From contig JAHDKR010000046.1 in assembly GCA_018436785.1 (NCBI GenBank), positions 1 to 46,048 on the forward strand: a stretch of DNA of 46,048 nt. The letters run 5' to 3'. Under the pieces are notes generated by a model. That model searched no databases, was not told where the DNA came from, and saw nothing but the letters and a program-made list of their open reading frames with translations. A program made the translations under genes and the position numbers. How positions within the stretch are numbered: position 1 is the stretch's first letter; each line of letters begins with the position of its first letter. Below, one piece after another: positions 6,528 to 14,404 of the stretch. Source of the DNA: Synergistaceae bacterium. Lineage in GTDB: Bacteria > Synergistota > Synergistia > Synergistales > Aminobacteriaceae.

Positions 6528-9422
6528 ATGCAGAAACAGTTCAAGGGTTTGACCTCTCAGGAGGTTCTGGAGAGCAGGAGAACGCACGGAGAAAACGTGC
6601 TCACGCCGCCGGTGCGGGAGTCATGGTGGAAGCTGTACCTGGAGAAGTACGACGATCCGGTGATCCGGATTTTGCTCATCGCGGCGTGCATCGCCTTCCT
6701 GGTAGGGCTTGCCCATAACGAGTACGTGGAGGCCGTCGGTATTGTCGTCGCGGTGTTCCTCGCCACGACGATGGCCTTTGTCAACGAGTACAAGGCGGGC
6801 AGGGAGTTCGACATACTCAATCAGGTGAACGACGACGTCGAGTTCAAGGTGATCCGGGACGGCGAGTACCGGAGCGTTTCGAAGAAGGAGCTTGTCGTGG
6901 GGGATATCCTGCTGCTGGAGACAGGGGAGGAGGTCCCGGCGGACGCCGTCGTCGAGGAGGCCGTCGCGCTGCAGGTCGACGAATCCACGCTGACGGGAGA
7001 GTCGAAGGCCGTCTCCAAGTTTTCCGAGGACGATCCGAGGGGCGCCGAAAAACGAGAGGCGGCCACCTACCCGCCGCACCGCGTGTACAGGGGAACGATG
7101 GTGCAGGACGGGCACGGGGTCTTTTGCATTGAGAGCGTCGGCGACGCCACGGAGATCGGGAAGACGGCCAGGGAGGCCTCGGCGGTCTCCGAGGAGCGCA
7201 CGCCGCTGAGCCGTCAACTCGACGGCCTGAGCAAAGTGATCGGCGTCGTCGGCTTCGGCATCGCGGCGGTGCTCTTCGCCGTATTGAGCGTCCACGCCGC
7301 GCTCGTGGGAGAGATCGTCATGGAGCGAGGGCAGTGGATCTTTGCGCTTATCCTGATCGCCTCGGTACTTGTCGCGCTGGTTCGTGTGTGGCTGCCGATC
7401 GTCTACGACTTCTTCGACGTAGTCCGGCGGCCGAAGACGCGGCCGGGGTGGCTGCAGCAGGAAGGGATTACGGCGTGGCTGAAGCCGCTGCTCTACGGCG
7501 CGGTGTTCTTCGCGCTTGCATCGGGCGCTGCGTGGACGCTTGGCGCGTTGCCCTCGTCTCCCTCGAACTTCCTGGACGCCGACGCAGGGCGGCGATTCCT
7601 CCAGTTCTTCATGATCGCCATTACCTTGATCGTGGTCGCCGTCCCCGAGGGGCTGGCGATGAGCGTCACGCTCTCGCTGGCGTACAGCATGCGGAAGATG
7701 ACCGCCTCGAACAACCTGGTGCGCAAGATGCACGCCTGCGAGACCATAGGCGCCGCAACGGTAATCTGCACCGACAAGACCGGCACGCTGACGAAGAACA
7801 AGATGCACGTGCACGAGGTGCGCGTTCCCTCCTTGAACGCCTCTCCGGAGCTGCTCTACGAGGCGATGGCGGCGAATTCGACGGCGAACCTCTCGAAGTC
7901 GGGCGGGGAGACGGAAGCGCTGGGGAATCCCACGGAGGGGGCGCTGCTGCTCTGGCTCGACGAGCGCGGAGAGGACTACAAGGCGCTGCGGGACTCATTC
8001 GACGTGCTGGATCAGCTCACATTCTCCACCGAGCGGAAGTACATGGCGACCTTCGGCAAAGGACGCGACGGCGGCGTGGTGCTTCACGCGAAGGGGGCGC
8101 CCGAAATACTGCTCGAAACGTGCTCCTCGATCCTCTCCGAGTCTGGAGAAGAGGCGCTGACGGACGGGGTGAAGGAGGAAATTTTGTCCTCCATAGGCTC
8201 CTTCCAGGCCAGGGGGATGCGCGCCCTCGGCTTCGCCGTGCGCCGCGAGCTTCCCGAGGCCGGAGAGGTCTCTGCCGAGAGCCTTATGGAGGGGTTGACA
8301 TGGCTCGGATTCACAGCTATCGCCGACCCGGTGCGCGACGACGTACCCGACGCCATCCGCGCCTGCACGGGGGCGGGCATCGGCGTGAAGATCGTCACCG
8401 GCGACAACCGGGAGACGGCGCGCGAGATCGGCCGTCAGATAGGGCTGGTCGGCGACGGGCCGGAGGCGGAGTTCGCGCTGCTGACGGGGGACGAGTTCGA
8501 GACGATGGTCGACGCTCCGGAGACACGGCTGCGGCTGCTCGACGAATTGAAGGTGCTCTCGCGGGCGCGCCCCTCGCACAAACTGAAGCTGGTGAAGGCG
8601 CTCCAGGAGAAGGGAGAAGTCGTCGCGGTGACGGGCGACGGGACGAACGACGCCCCTGCGCTGAACCACGCGAACGTCGGGCTCTCCATGGGGAAGCGGG
8701 GAACCGCCGTGGCGAAGGAGGCCAGCGACATCGTGCTGCTCGACGACTCGTTCACGAGCATCGTCAACGCGATTCTGTGGGGGAGGGCGCTCTACCAGAA
8801 CATCCAGCGCTTCCTGCTCTTCCAGCTTACGGTGAACGTGACGGCGCTGTTGATCGTGCTGCTCGGCCCGGTGGTCGGGATAGAGCTTCCCCTGACGGTG
8901 ATCCAGATGCTCTGGGTCAACCTGATCATGGACACCTTCGCGGCGCTCGCCCTGGCGACGGAGCCGCCGCACAGCGAGGTGATGAAGAGCAAACCCCGGA
9001 ATCCGGAGGCCTTCATCGTGACGCCGGTAATGACGCACGGGATCTTCGGGTACGGCGTCTTTTTCGTGGTCGTCCTCGCCTCCATGCTGCTGCTGATACG
9101 GGGCGGCGGCGTCTCTCCCTACGAGCTGACCGTCTTCTTCTGCGTCTTTGTGATGCTCCAGATATGGAATCTCTTCAACGCGCGCTGCCTCGGCCTGAAA
9201 ACCTCGGCGTTCAGCGGCCTGACGGAGAACCGGTGGTTCGCGGCCATCGTCCTGCTCGTCCTCGCGGGGCAGATTCTGATGGTGCAGTTCGGCGGGAAGG
9301 TCTTCAGAACTGTGCCCTTAAGCCTTGTTGACTGGCTGTTGATCATCGTCGGCACGTCGCCGGTGCTGCTCGTCGGCGAGCTGCTTCGCTTCAGGGCGCG
9401 GCGGCGGGAAACGGCGGCCTGA
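6528..9422 (+). CDS. Calcium-translocating P-type ATPase, PMCA (type IIB)-like
   Basis: 964 residues. ATG 6528 follows a TTTGGAGGTGTGCT ribosome binding site. All P-type landmarks are present: actuator TGES (156-159), the membrane motif VAVPEGL (PEGL 373-376), phosphorylated Asp416 in CTDKTGT, KGAPEI, TGDNRET, and TGDGTNDAP (Asp about 703). VNLIMDTFAALALATEPP in the later membrane domain and NNLVRKMHACETIG after PEGL are characteristic of the plasma-membrane Ca2+ pump branch. It should export Ca2+ from the cytoplasm using ATP. Between the third membrane helix (about 238-262) and the helix holding PEGL there are about 70 extra residues with two more hydrophobic stretches (about 270-297 and 319-341). 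No long C-terminal calmodulin-type tail is present. It is flanked by two DUF3754 paralogues, one divergent and one convergent. Confidence 0.93.
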   Translation: MQKQFKGLTSQEVLESRRTHGENVLTPPVRESWWKLYLEKYDDPVIRILLIAACIAFLVGLAHNEYVEAVGIVVAVFLATTMAFVNEYKAGREFDILNQVNDDVEFKVIRDGEYRSVSKKELVVGDILLLETGEEVPADAVVEEAVALQVDESTLTGESKAVSKFSEDDPRGAEKREAATYPPHRVYRGTMVQDGHGVFCIESVGDATEIGKTAREASAVSEERTPLSRQLDGLSKVIGVVGFGIAAVLFAVLSVHAALVGEIVMERGQWIFALILIASVLVALVRVWLPIVYDFFDVVRRPKTRPGWLQQEGITAWLKPLLYGAVFFALASGAAWTLGALPSSPSNFLDADAGRRFLQFFMIAITLIVVAVPEGLAMSVTLSLAYSMRKMTASNNLVRKMHACETIGAATVICTDKTGTLTKNKMHVHEVRVPSLNASPELLYEAMAANSTANLSKSGGETEALGNPTEGALLLWLDERGEDYKALRDSFDVLDQLTFSTERKYMATFGKGRDGGVVLHAKGAPEILLETCSSILSESGEEALTDGVKEEILSSIGSFQARGMRALGFAVRRELPEAGEVSAESLMEGLTWLGFTAIADPVRDDVPDAIRACTGAGIGVKIVTGDNRETAREIGRQIGLVGDGPEAEFALLTGDEFETMVDAPETRLRLLDELKVLSRARPSHKLKLVKALQEKGEVVAVTGDGTNDAPALNHANVGLSMGKRGTAVAKEASDIVLLDDSFTSIVNAILWGRALYQNIQRFLLFQLTVNVTALLIVLLGPVVGIELPLTVIQMLWVNLIMDTFAALALATEPPHSEVMKSKPRNPEAFIVTPVMTHGIFGYGVFFVVVLASMLLLIRGGGVSPYELTVFFCVFVMLQIWNLFNARCLGLKTSAFSGLTENRWFAAIVLLVLAGQILMVQFGGKVFRTVPLSLVDWLLIIVGTSPVLLVGELLRFRARRRETAA

Positions 9423-9536
9423 GTTTCCCCGGCGGGGGAGAGGGTTGCCTGCACGCGGCGGTCGGGAGTTCTGCGGGGGAACCGCAGGGCTTCACGCGAC
9501 GAAAACTCAGCATCGTGCGCACGCATGAGCGAAAAA

Positions 9537-9570
9537 ACAGCCGGAGAGCGGCGGACCGCTCTCCGGCTGT
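9537..9570 (-). terminator. Intrinsic terminator of DUF3754 gene B
   Basis: Perfect 15-bp stem (9537-9551 with 9556-9570) around a CGGA loop; the minus strand continues with six T. It also faces the end of the convergent Ca2+-ATPase gene, so it may serve both. Confidence 0.85.
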
Positions 9571-9602
9571 ACTTACTGTGCGGGCTGGTCTATGCTTCTT
9601 CG

Positions 9603-11006
9603 TTACGCGTTGCCCTCCGCCTCGTTGCTGTACGTAAAGATGGTGTCCCACAGCTCGTCGAGCTTGACCAGCGTGTCGTCGATCGACGGGACGAGGTAAC
9701 GGTCGCCTTCCTTCACCAGCAACTTCTTGTCCTCCAGCTTGCGGAGCGCGTCGTCCACCTCGAAATCCAGCGTCACGCCGAACTTTTCTTTCATCCACTG
9801 CTCGATGCGGTCGTCCAACTCGTCCTGGGAGTACGCCTTTCCCTCGGAATCCTTCCCTGTCAGCAGGAAGTAGTAGGCGAGCAGCGCTTCCTTGCACTCT
9901 TCCTCCTCCGCCTCGTGAACGAGAAAGTCGAAGACTCCGGCGTTGTTGTCCAGGTTGTGGAAGTAGAGCGTCTTCATCAGCTTCGCCTGGTGCTTCTCCT
10001 TCGTGAGCTTGTACTTCGTGAAGACCTTGAAGGCGATCGTCCCGACGATGGAGAAGGCCGCAAGGATCGGGAAGAGCTGCTCCTTGAAGTGCGCCCAGTC
10101 GATGTTCCGTCCGGCGACGATCGCGGCGATCAGCGTGCCGACGACGAGCAGCGCGGGGATGACGCGGTTCACCACGCTCAAAAAACCCGCGATGATCGGC
10201 AGGGCGATCTTTCCCTTGTCGATCAGGGTCATCTGGATGGTCACGTCGGGGAAGAGCGTCTGCAGCGTCGAGGCCGGAACGTTCTTGAAGACCTTCAGGA
10301 AGATCGTAGGCACCTTCGGCGCGCCGTTGCTCTTCTTCGCAGCAGTTTCCTTCTCCTTTTTGCCGAGCACCGCCTCGCGAGTCATGCGGCGCTCGCGTTC
10401 GTTCTCGGTCTCCGCGGCGGTCTTGATGAAGGTGTCGTAGAAGTGCTCTATGTCCTCCTGACTCTTCAGCTTGATCAGGATGAGCAGCCGCTGGATCATC
10501 TCCTCCATCTCCGGTTCAACGGGCGCGTCCTTCTTCCGGAGCGACTTCCACCAGGAGAGCGGTTCCTTCGGTTTTTGAACCTGCTTCGTTCCCCGCCGGT
10601 AGATCAGTATCTTCTCGTAATTTTCAAGATTGACCCGAACGTTCAGCCCCTTGGGGGCCGCCTTCGTCATCAGTTCGTTCAGCTCGGCGATGGGAAACTC
10701 GCGGTAGTTCGCCGCTACAAGGATTTCTTCGAGCGCCCTCACCATGCTGTCGAAGCGGGCGTCCATGCTTTCGCCGGGCGGACAGATTTTCAGGGTGTCG
10801 GCGTCGGGGTTGAAGATATGGTAGGCGCCGCGCGCCTCTTTCAGCGTACTGTGAAAGTCGTAGTGGTACGTCGCCTCGACCAGTTCGGCGACGCGGCGAA
10901 ACTTCTCCCTGTCCTCCGCCGAAAGGGTCTGCTCCTCGCACAGAACGTCCACAAGGTCCTCGGTGCGCACGGGGATGAACTTGCCCAGATCCGGAGTAAC
11001 CGCCAT
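9603..11006 (-). CDS. DUF3754 (TMEM143-like) membrane protein, paralogue B
   Basis: 467 residues. ATG 11006 is preceded by CAGGAGGGGTTGCG. It aligns with paralogue A (4877-6289) over its whole length with few gaps: KFIPVRTEDLVDVLCEE at the start, ALEEILVAANYREFPIAELN near 92-110, FLKVFKNVPASTLQTLFPDV before the membrane region, two hydrophobic blocks (VVNRVIPALLVVGTLIAAIVAG and LFPILAAFSIVGTIAFKVF), and the near-identical LMKTLYFHNLDNNAG and DFLVHEAEEEECKEALLAYY. The linker around 155-170 differs (KEPLSWWKSLRKKD). Function is unknown, as for A. It has its own promoter (11098-11126) and terminator, so the pair is not one operon. The exact 47-nt match with A suggests fairly recent duplication or gene conversion. 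Confidence 0.85.
   Translation of the reverse strand: MAVTPDLGKFIPVRTEDLVDVLCEEQTLSAEDREKFRRVAELVEATYHYDFHSTLKEARGAYHIFNPDADTLKICPPGESMDARFDSMVRALEEILVAANYREFPIAELNELMTKAAPKGLNVRVNLENYEKILIYRRGTKQVQKPKEPLSWWKSLRKKDAPVEPEMEEMIQRLLILIKLKSQEDIEHFYDTFIKTAAETENERERRMTREAVLGKKEKETAAKKSNGAPKVPTIFLKVFKNVPASTLQTLFPDVTIQMTLIDKGKIALPIIAGFLSVVNRVIPALLVVGTLIAAIVAGRNIDWAHFKEQLFPILAAFSIVGTIAFKVFTKYKLTKEKHQAKLMKTLYFHNLDNNAGVFDFLVHEAEEEECKEALLAYYFLLTGKDSEGKAYSQDELDDRIEQWMKEKFGVTLDFEVDDALRKLEDKKLLVKEGDRYLVPSIDDTLVKLDELWDTIFTYSNEAEGNA
9937..9983 (+). repeat. 47-nt exact direct repeat, copy 2
   Basis: Identical to 5205-5251. The two copies bracket the Ca2+-ATPase gene in direct orientation, 4.7 kb apart, so recombination between them would remove the pump gene and fuse the two DUF3754 genes in frame. 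Confidence 0.95.
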
Positions 11007-11097
11007 CGCAACCCCTCCTGTATTAAAAAGTTCGACGCGTCCTCTGCGGGGAAGAGCCCGCCCGAAGAATCCGTCGTCGGAAACAAACCGTCTCCAC

Positions 11098-11126
11098 ATA
11101 GTACATTCATCCGGCCTGTTTATCAA
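11098..11126 (-). promoter_or_regulatory. Sigma70-type promoter of DUF3754 gene B
   Basis: Minus strand TTGATA (11126-11121), 17-nt spacer, TACTAT (11103-11098). The leader to ATG 11006 is about 85 nt. Confidence 0.65.
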
Positions 11127-11211
11127 TAGATTGAAAAGCTTGCCGAATTGTTGTTTTGCATTTGGAGGAAATCCCGTAAACTCTATTTTGGAACAGACAT
11201 CGTATATGGAG

Positions 11212-11856
11212 TCACTGTATAACGGAATGGCTGTGAATGTAAAACTCTTCCTGACTCGGTTCGTACTTTTTCTCCCAGGGTTCCAAGCTTTCGTCGAAGC
11301 GTGCGGCTTCTTGTTCGTCTATTTCGAACACGGGGCTTTGATGGTATGTCCACTTTCTTCCGTCCAGTACGCCCGGCTTCAGCTCTTTTACCATCATCGG
11401 CGCAGGGAATGTCCCGTTTTCGAGGCAGACGTTGAACTTTTTACAACTTTTGAAACCCCGGCTGACGTAATTGTTGGGGTTGCCGAAAATGACGATCACG
11501 TCGTACCCGAGCGCAACCGCGCGTTCAAAGGACCGCTCCATGAGTTTTTTCCCGTACCCTTTTCTCTGGTATTCGGGCACGATGCACACCGGGCCGAAGG
11601 TAAGGATGTTTTTTTCTTCTCCGGACTCGTCGACGAGCCGTGTTTTTGTATACATGATATTCCCGATGATTCGACCGTCGACTTCGATTACAAAATCCAG
11701 CTCCGGCAGAAAGTCTTCGTGGGTCCGTAGGACATGGACTAAATAGTGCTCCGTACACCCCGGTACGTATAAATTCCAGAAAGATTTCCTGGTGATCTCT
11801 TCGACTCTCTTATAATCAGCCTCTTTTTCGTTTCTGATGACGATCGTTGCGTTCAT
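11212..11856 (-). CDS. GNAT-family N-acetyltransferase
   Basis: 214 residues. ATG 11856 follows GTGGAGGCTTTCT. The GNAT core is clear: an N-terminal strand-helix (IVIRNEKEADYKRVEEITRKSF), strand FVIEVDGRIIGNIMYTKTRL, and the acetyl-CoA-binding motif A VPEYQRKGYGKKLME (Q/R-x-x-G-x-G/A type), followed by YDVIVIFGNPNNYVSRGFKSC, the 'shell' seen in YhbS-like enzymes. Members transfer acetyl from acetyl-CoA to an amine; the substrate here is unknown. The C-terminal 60 residues (from about 150) carry an acidic tail (FDESLEPWEKKYEPSQEEF). The gene stands alone with a structured leader of about 120 nt. Confidence 0.85.
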   Translation of the reverse strand: MNATIVIRNEKEADYKRVEEITRKSFWNLYVPGCTEHYLVHVLRTHEDFLPELDFVIEVDGRIIGNIMYTKTRLVDESGEEKNILTFGPVCIVPEYQRKGYGKKLMERSFERAVALGYDVIVIFGNPNNYVSRGFKSCKKFNVCLENGTFPAPMMVKELKPGVLDGRKWTYHQSPVFEIDEQEAARFDESLEPWEKKYEPSQEEFYIHSHSVIQ

Positions 11857-11987
11857 AGAAAGCCTCCACTATTTTTATGCCCCCGAATCAGTAGCGCAAG
11901 GATATTCGATGAACATCCTTGCCTTTCCGGGAGAAGTTCGCTTGCGGGACGCTGGAAGGCCTCGGCAAGCGACAATTTTTTATTATA
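11857..11987 (-). promoter_or_regulatory. Promoter and structured leader of the GNAT gene
   Basis: A consensus -10 TATAAT is read from 11987 to 11982 on the minus strand; the -35 is poor. The leader then holds two hairpins with 8-bp arms: TCGCTTGC/GCAAGCGA and GCAAGGAT/ATCCTTGC, followed by the ribosome binding site. I do not recognise a known riboswitch class. Confidence 0.45.
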
Positions 11988-12004
11988 CTCCCGTTCTGCT
12001 CATG

Positions 12005-14359
12005 CTACGGGCGGAGCGTTTTCTCTCCCTGCCTGTGTAAAAAAACGATCTCCGATCTCTCCGGAACAATCGAGCTCTTCGGCGGATTCAGCTCCACCTT
12101 GGGAGCGGCGCGGCGCATCGTTGCTTCCAAGGCAGCCCCCTCCTCGGGGAGTTTGACCCACCCCAGCGGGATGCAGCTGTTGCGCGAGCCTGCGAGCAAA
12201 TCGGCGAAGGTGGTCTCGCCCGGTTTCCAGCCGGGGACGGAGTCGAGCGCCGGGCGGCAGGCGATGTCGATCTCTCCGTACTGGATGATCGTGCGGAAGA
12301 GCGCCTCGAACTCGGGCTGGAGGGTGAATGTGGTCAGTAGGCGGCCGATGGTCAACGGGCCGATGACGTTGGAGCAGTTCCTGATGTTGCGCACCACCAC
12401 CTCGGAATCAAGAGTGAGCGTCTCGACGATCAGGTGAATGCCCTCCCGCCCCTGCTCTTCGATCAGTTGGCCGAGCATCAGCAGCTTCGAGATGGTCTCC
12501 GCGTCGATCTGGTCGGGTGTGGCGGCGTCGAGCAGATGGCCGTCCGCCAGAAGGATGATCCTGTCGGCCGAGGCCAGGGCGATGGCGGCGCAGATCTCCT
12601 CCTCGGAGCGGAAGCGGCACTCGCGGAAGACGACGCTCTCCGGGAGCGGCGTCCTGGAGTATTCGTCGTACCACGCCGCGAACTCTTCCTTCGTCTGGTT
12701 ATCGACGATATGCACCGTCATGCCGAGCGAGCATGTCTCCTCGACGATGAACGGAAGCTGCGGATTAACGCCGACGATCACGAGCATCCCCGAAGGGAGG
12801 ATATTTTTGCAGCGGGGCGACGGAGCGCGGGCATCGGGGAGGCTTCCGGGAGGCGGCGGAGTGAAGATCGACGCGTCGCAGGCGTTCTCGCTGAGCACGA
12901 CGACCTCGGCGGACTCAGGAACCTCTTCGTCGGGGCGGGGAACCATCCGCAGTTCGCCCGATGCATCCCGATACCCCGCGGGAATCGACTTCGGAAAGGC
13001 GTTCATCATGTCGCGCCAGAGAATCTTCTCTCCCGGGGGCAGGCGGACGAAGTGAAACTCGTTCCCCTCGGGTGTGAGCAGTTCGTTGAAGATGTCCTCC
13101 GCGTAGGGGTTGATGCACATGGAGGCGATCAGCTTGCCGGTGAAGAAGAGCGGGTTGAAGAAGACCTTTGTGCTTCTGTTGCCGAACGGGCGCAGGAACT
13201 CGGTCACATGGCAGCTTCTGCTGAGGTCGAGGTAGTTCAGCACAATCACCGGAGAATGCCGTTCGTTCGGCTTGCTGTCGAGCAGCGTTTCCAAAGCGAC
13301 GAGCGTCCGGGTCACGATGGGGTCGTTCAGCCGCTCCGAGAGCTTCCTGTCGGCGGCCCGTCCTCCGAGGACGACTACTGCCGACGCCTTGTGCGCGGAG
13401 ATGCGTTCGAGCGCCTGCGCGTTCTGGAAGCTGCCCGTCCGCGAGATCACCTCGACGTGCGGCCTCGACTCGACGACCTGATCGGGTGATTCCGGCGGGT
13501 GTTCCCGCATCACCACCACTCTGATCAGGCGCTTCCGTTCCGTTCTGCAGTAGGACTCCAGCTCGTCGACGATGTGCGGGATGCATTCGTTCCAGCCGAG
13601 CAGGATGATGTGCCCCCGTTCGCGCACGTCGCCGCGCCCCTGCTTCAGGTCGTCGAGATGTTCCATGAGCTTGCCGATGATGATGGCGATGAGGACGCCG
13701 TTGAAGAGGACGATCCCGATGAACGAGAGAATAAGGACGAGCACCTTGACCAGCGTCTCCTGATTGTGAATCTCGAAGATGCTGTCCGAGCTGATCATCG
13801 TGATGATGGAGAACCAGAAGTTGTTTCCGTGTTCGGACTGCACGCCCAATCCGTCCAGAACGGTTGTAAATATCCAGACGAAGACGAACGATACGAGAAG
13901 CATCGTCAGAATCTGCCGGAAGATGGAGACCTCCATCAGGCGCCGGAAGCGGTAGGAGAGGCGGCGCGCGGCGTCCGAGTGCTTGAGGTGACGGAATCTG
14001 AGCAGCCGGAAGATCCTCGGGAGCCGGAGCAATCGGAGCATCGAGGCGCCTCCCCCCGGGAAGAGGAAGAAGAGGAAAATATCCCACGGAATGGCGGCGA
14101 TCCAGTCCATCCACCAGTCGGCGAAGTACTCTCGCTTGTTCGACGCGTAGGTGAAGTAGCGCGCCGTCAGTTCCACCGAGAAGAGGAGCGAGAAGTAGAG
14201 GTTGAGGTGTTCGAGCTCTTCGTTGTCGACAAGCAGCGATCCTGCCGCGACCGCGACGGACATCGATATAAGAACGAGCATCGCCGCGTCCGTCGCGGGG
14301 TGCTTGAAGAGCGCGTCCAGCCGCCGTGAATAGCTTGTTTCCGCGGAAAGAGTCCGCAT
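12005..14359 (-). CDS. CASTOR/POLLUX-like ion channel with tandem RCK-type domains
   Basis: 784 residues; ATG 14359 follows GAAGGAGGAGATGTC. The N-terminal 235 residues have six membrane segments (about 24-44, 50-70, 78-100, 106-125, 147-169, 203-231). The fourth, LLRLPRIFRLLRFRHLK, has Arg every third or fourth residue like a voltage sensor. The pore loop (about 180-195, WFSIITMISSDS) lacks the K+ filter TVGYG, as in the CASTOR/POLLUX/SYM8 group. From about 248 (RGHIILLGWNECIPHIVDEL) a Rossmann-like RCK unit begins, and a second starts near 525 (GMLVIVGVNPQLPFIVEETCSL), matching the long ligand-gated cytoplasmic part of that family. Related channels conduct Ca2+ or K+. The gene lies 45 bases after a secreted-protein gene on the same strand and is probably co-transcribed with it. 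Confidence 0.8.
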   Translation of the reverse strand: MRTLSAETSYSRRLDALFKHPATDAAMLVLISMSVAVAAGSLLVDNEELEHLNLYFSLLFSVELTARYFTYASNKREYFADWWMDWIAAIPWDIFLFFLFPGGGASMLRLLRLPRIFRLLRFRHLKHSDAARRLSYRFRRLMEVSIFRQILTMLLVSFVFVWIFTTVLDGLGVQSEHGNNFWFSIITMISSDSIFEIHNQETLVKVLVLILSFIGIVLFNGVLIAIIIGKLMEHLDDLKQGRGDVRERGHIILLGWNECIPHIVDELESYCRTERKRLIRVVVMREHPPESPDQVVESRPHVEVISRTGSFQNAQALERISAHKASAVVVLGGRAADRKLSERLNDPIVTRTLVALETLLDSKPNERHSPVIVLNYLDLSRSCHVTEFLRPFGNRSTKVFFNPLFFTGKLIASMCINPYAEDIFNELLTPEGNEFHFVRLPPGEKILWRDMMNAFPKSIPAGYRDASGELRMVPRPDEEVPESAEVVVLSENACDASIFTPPPPGSLPDARAPSPRCKNILPSGMLVIVGVNPQLPFIVEETCSLGMTVHIVDNQTKEEFAAWYDEYSRTPLPESVVFRECRFRSEEEICAAIALASADRIILLADGHLLDAATPDQIDAETISKLLMLGQLIEEQGREGIHLIVETLTLDSEVVVRNIRNCSNVIGPLTIGRLLTTFTLQPEFEALFRTIIQYGEIDIACRPALDSVPGWKPGETTFADLLAGSRNSCIPLGWVKLPEEGAALEATMRRAAPKVELNPPKSSIVPERSEIVFLHRQGEKTLRP

Positions 14360-14404
14360 GACATCTCCTCCTTCTCATACCAACGGAGCATACACCGGTA
14401 GAAT

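Noticed and set aside
7334..9331. 665-codon plus-strand open frame inside the Ca2+-ATPase gene in another frame
   Set aside because: Arg/Ala/Gly-rich translation typical of a shifted frame in GC-rich DNA; all P-type motifs are in the chosen frame.
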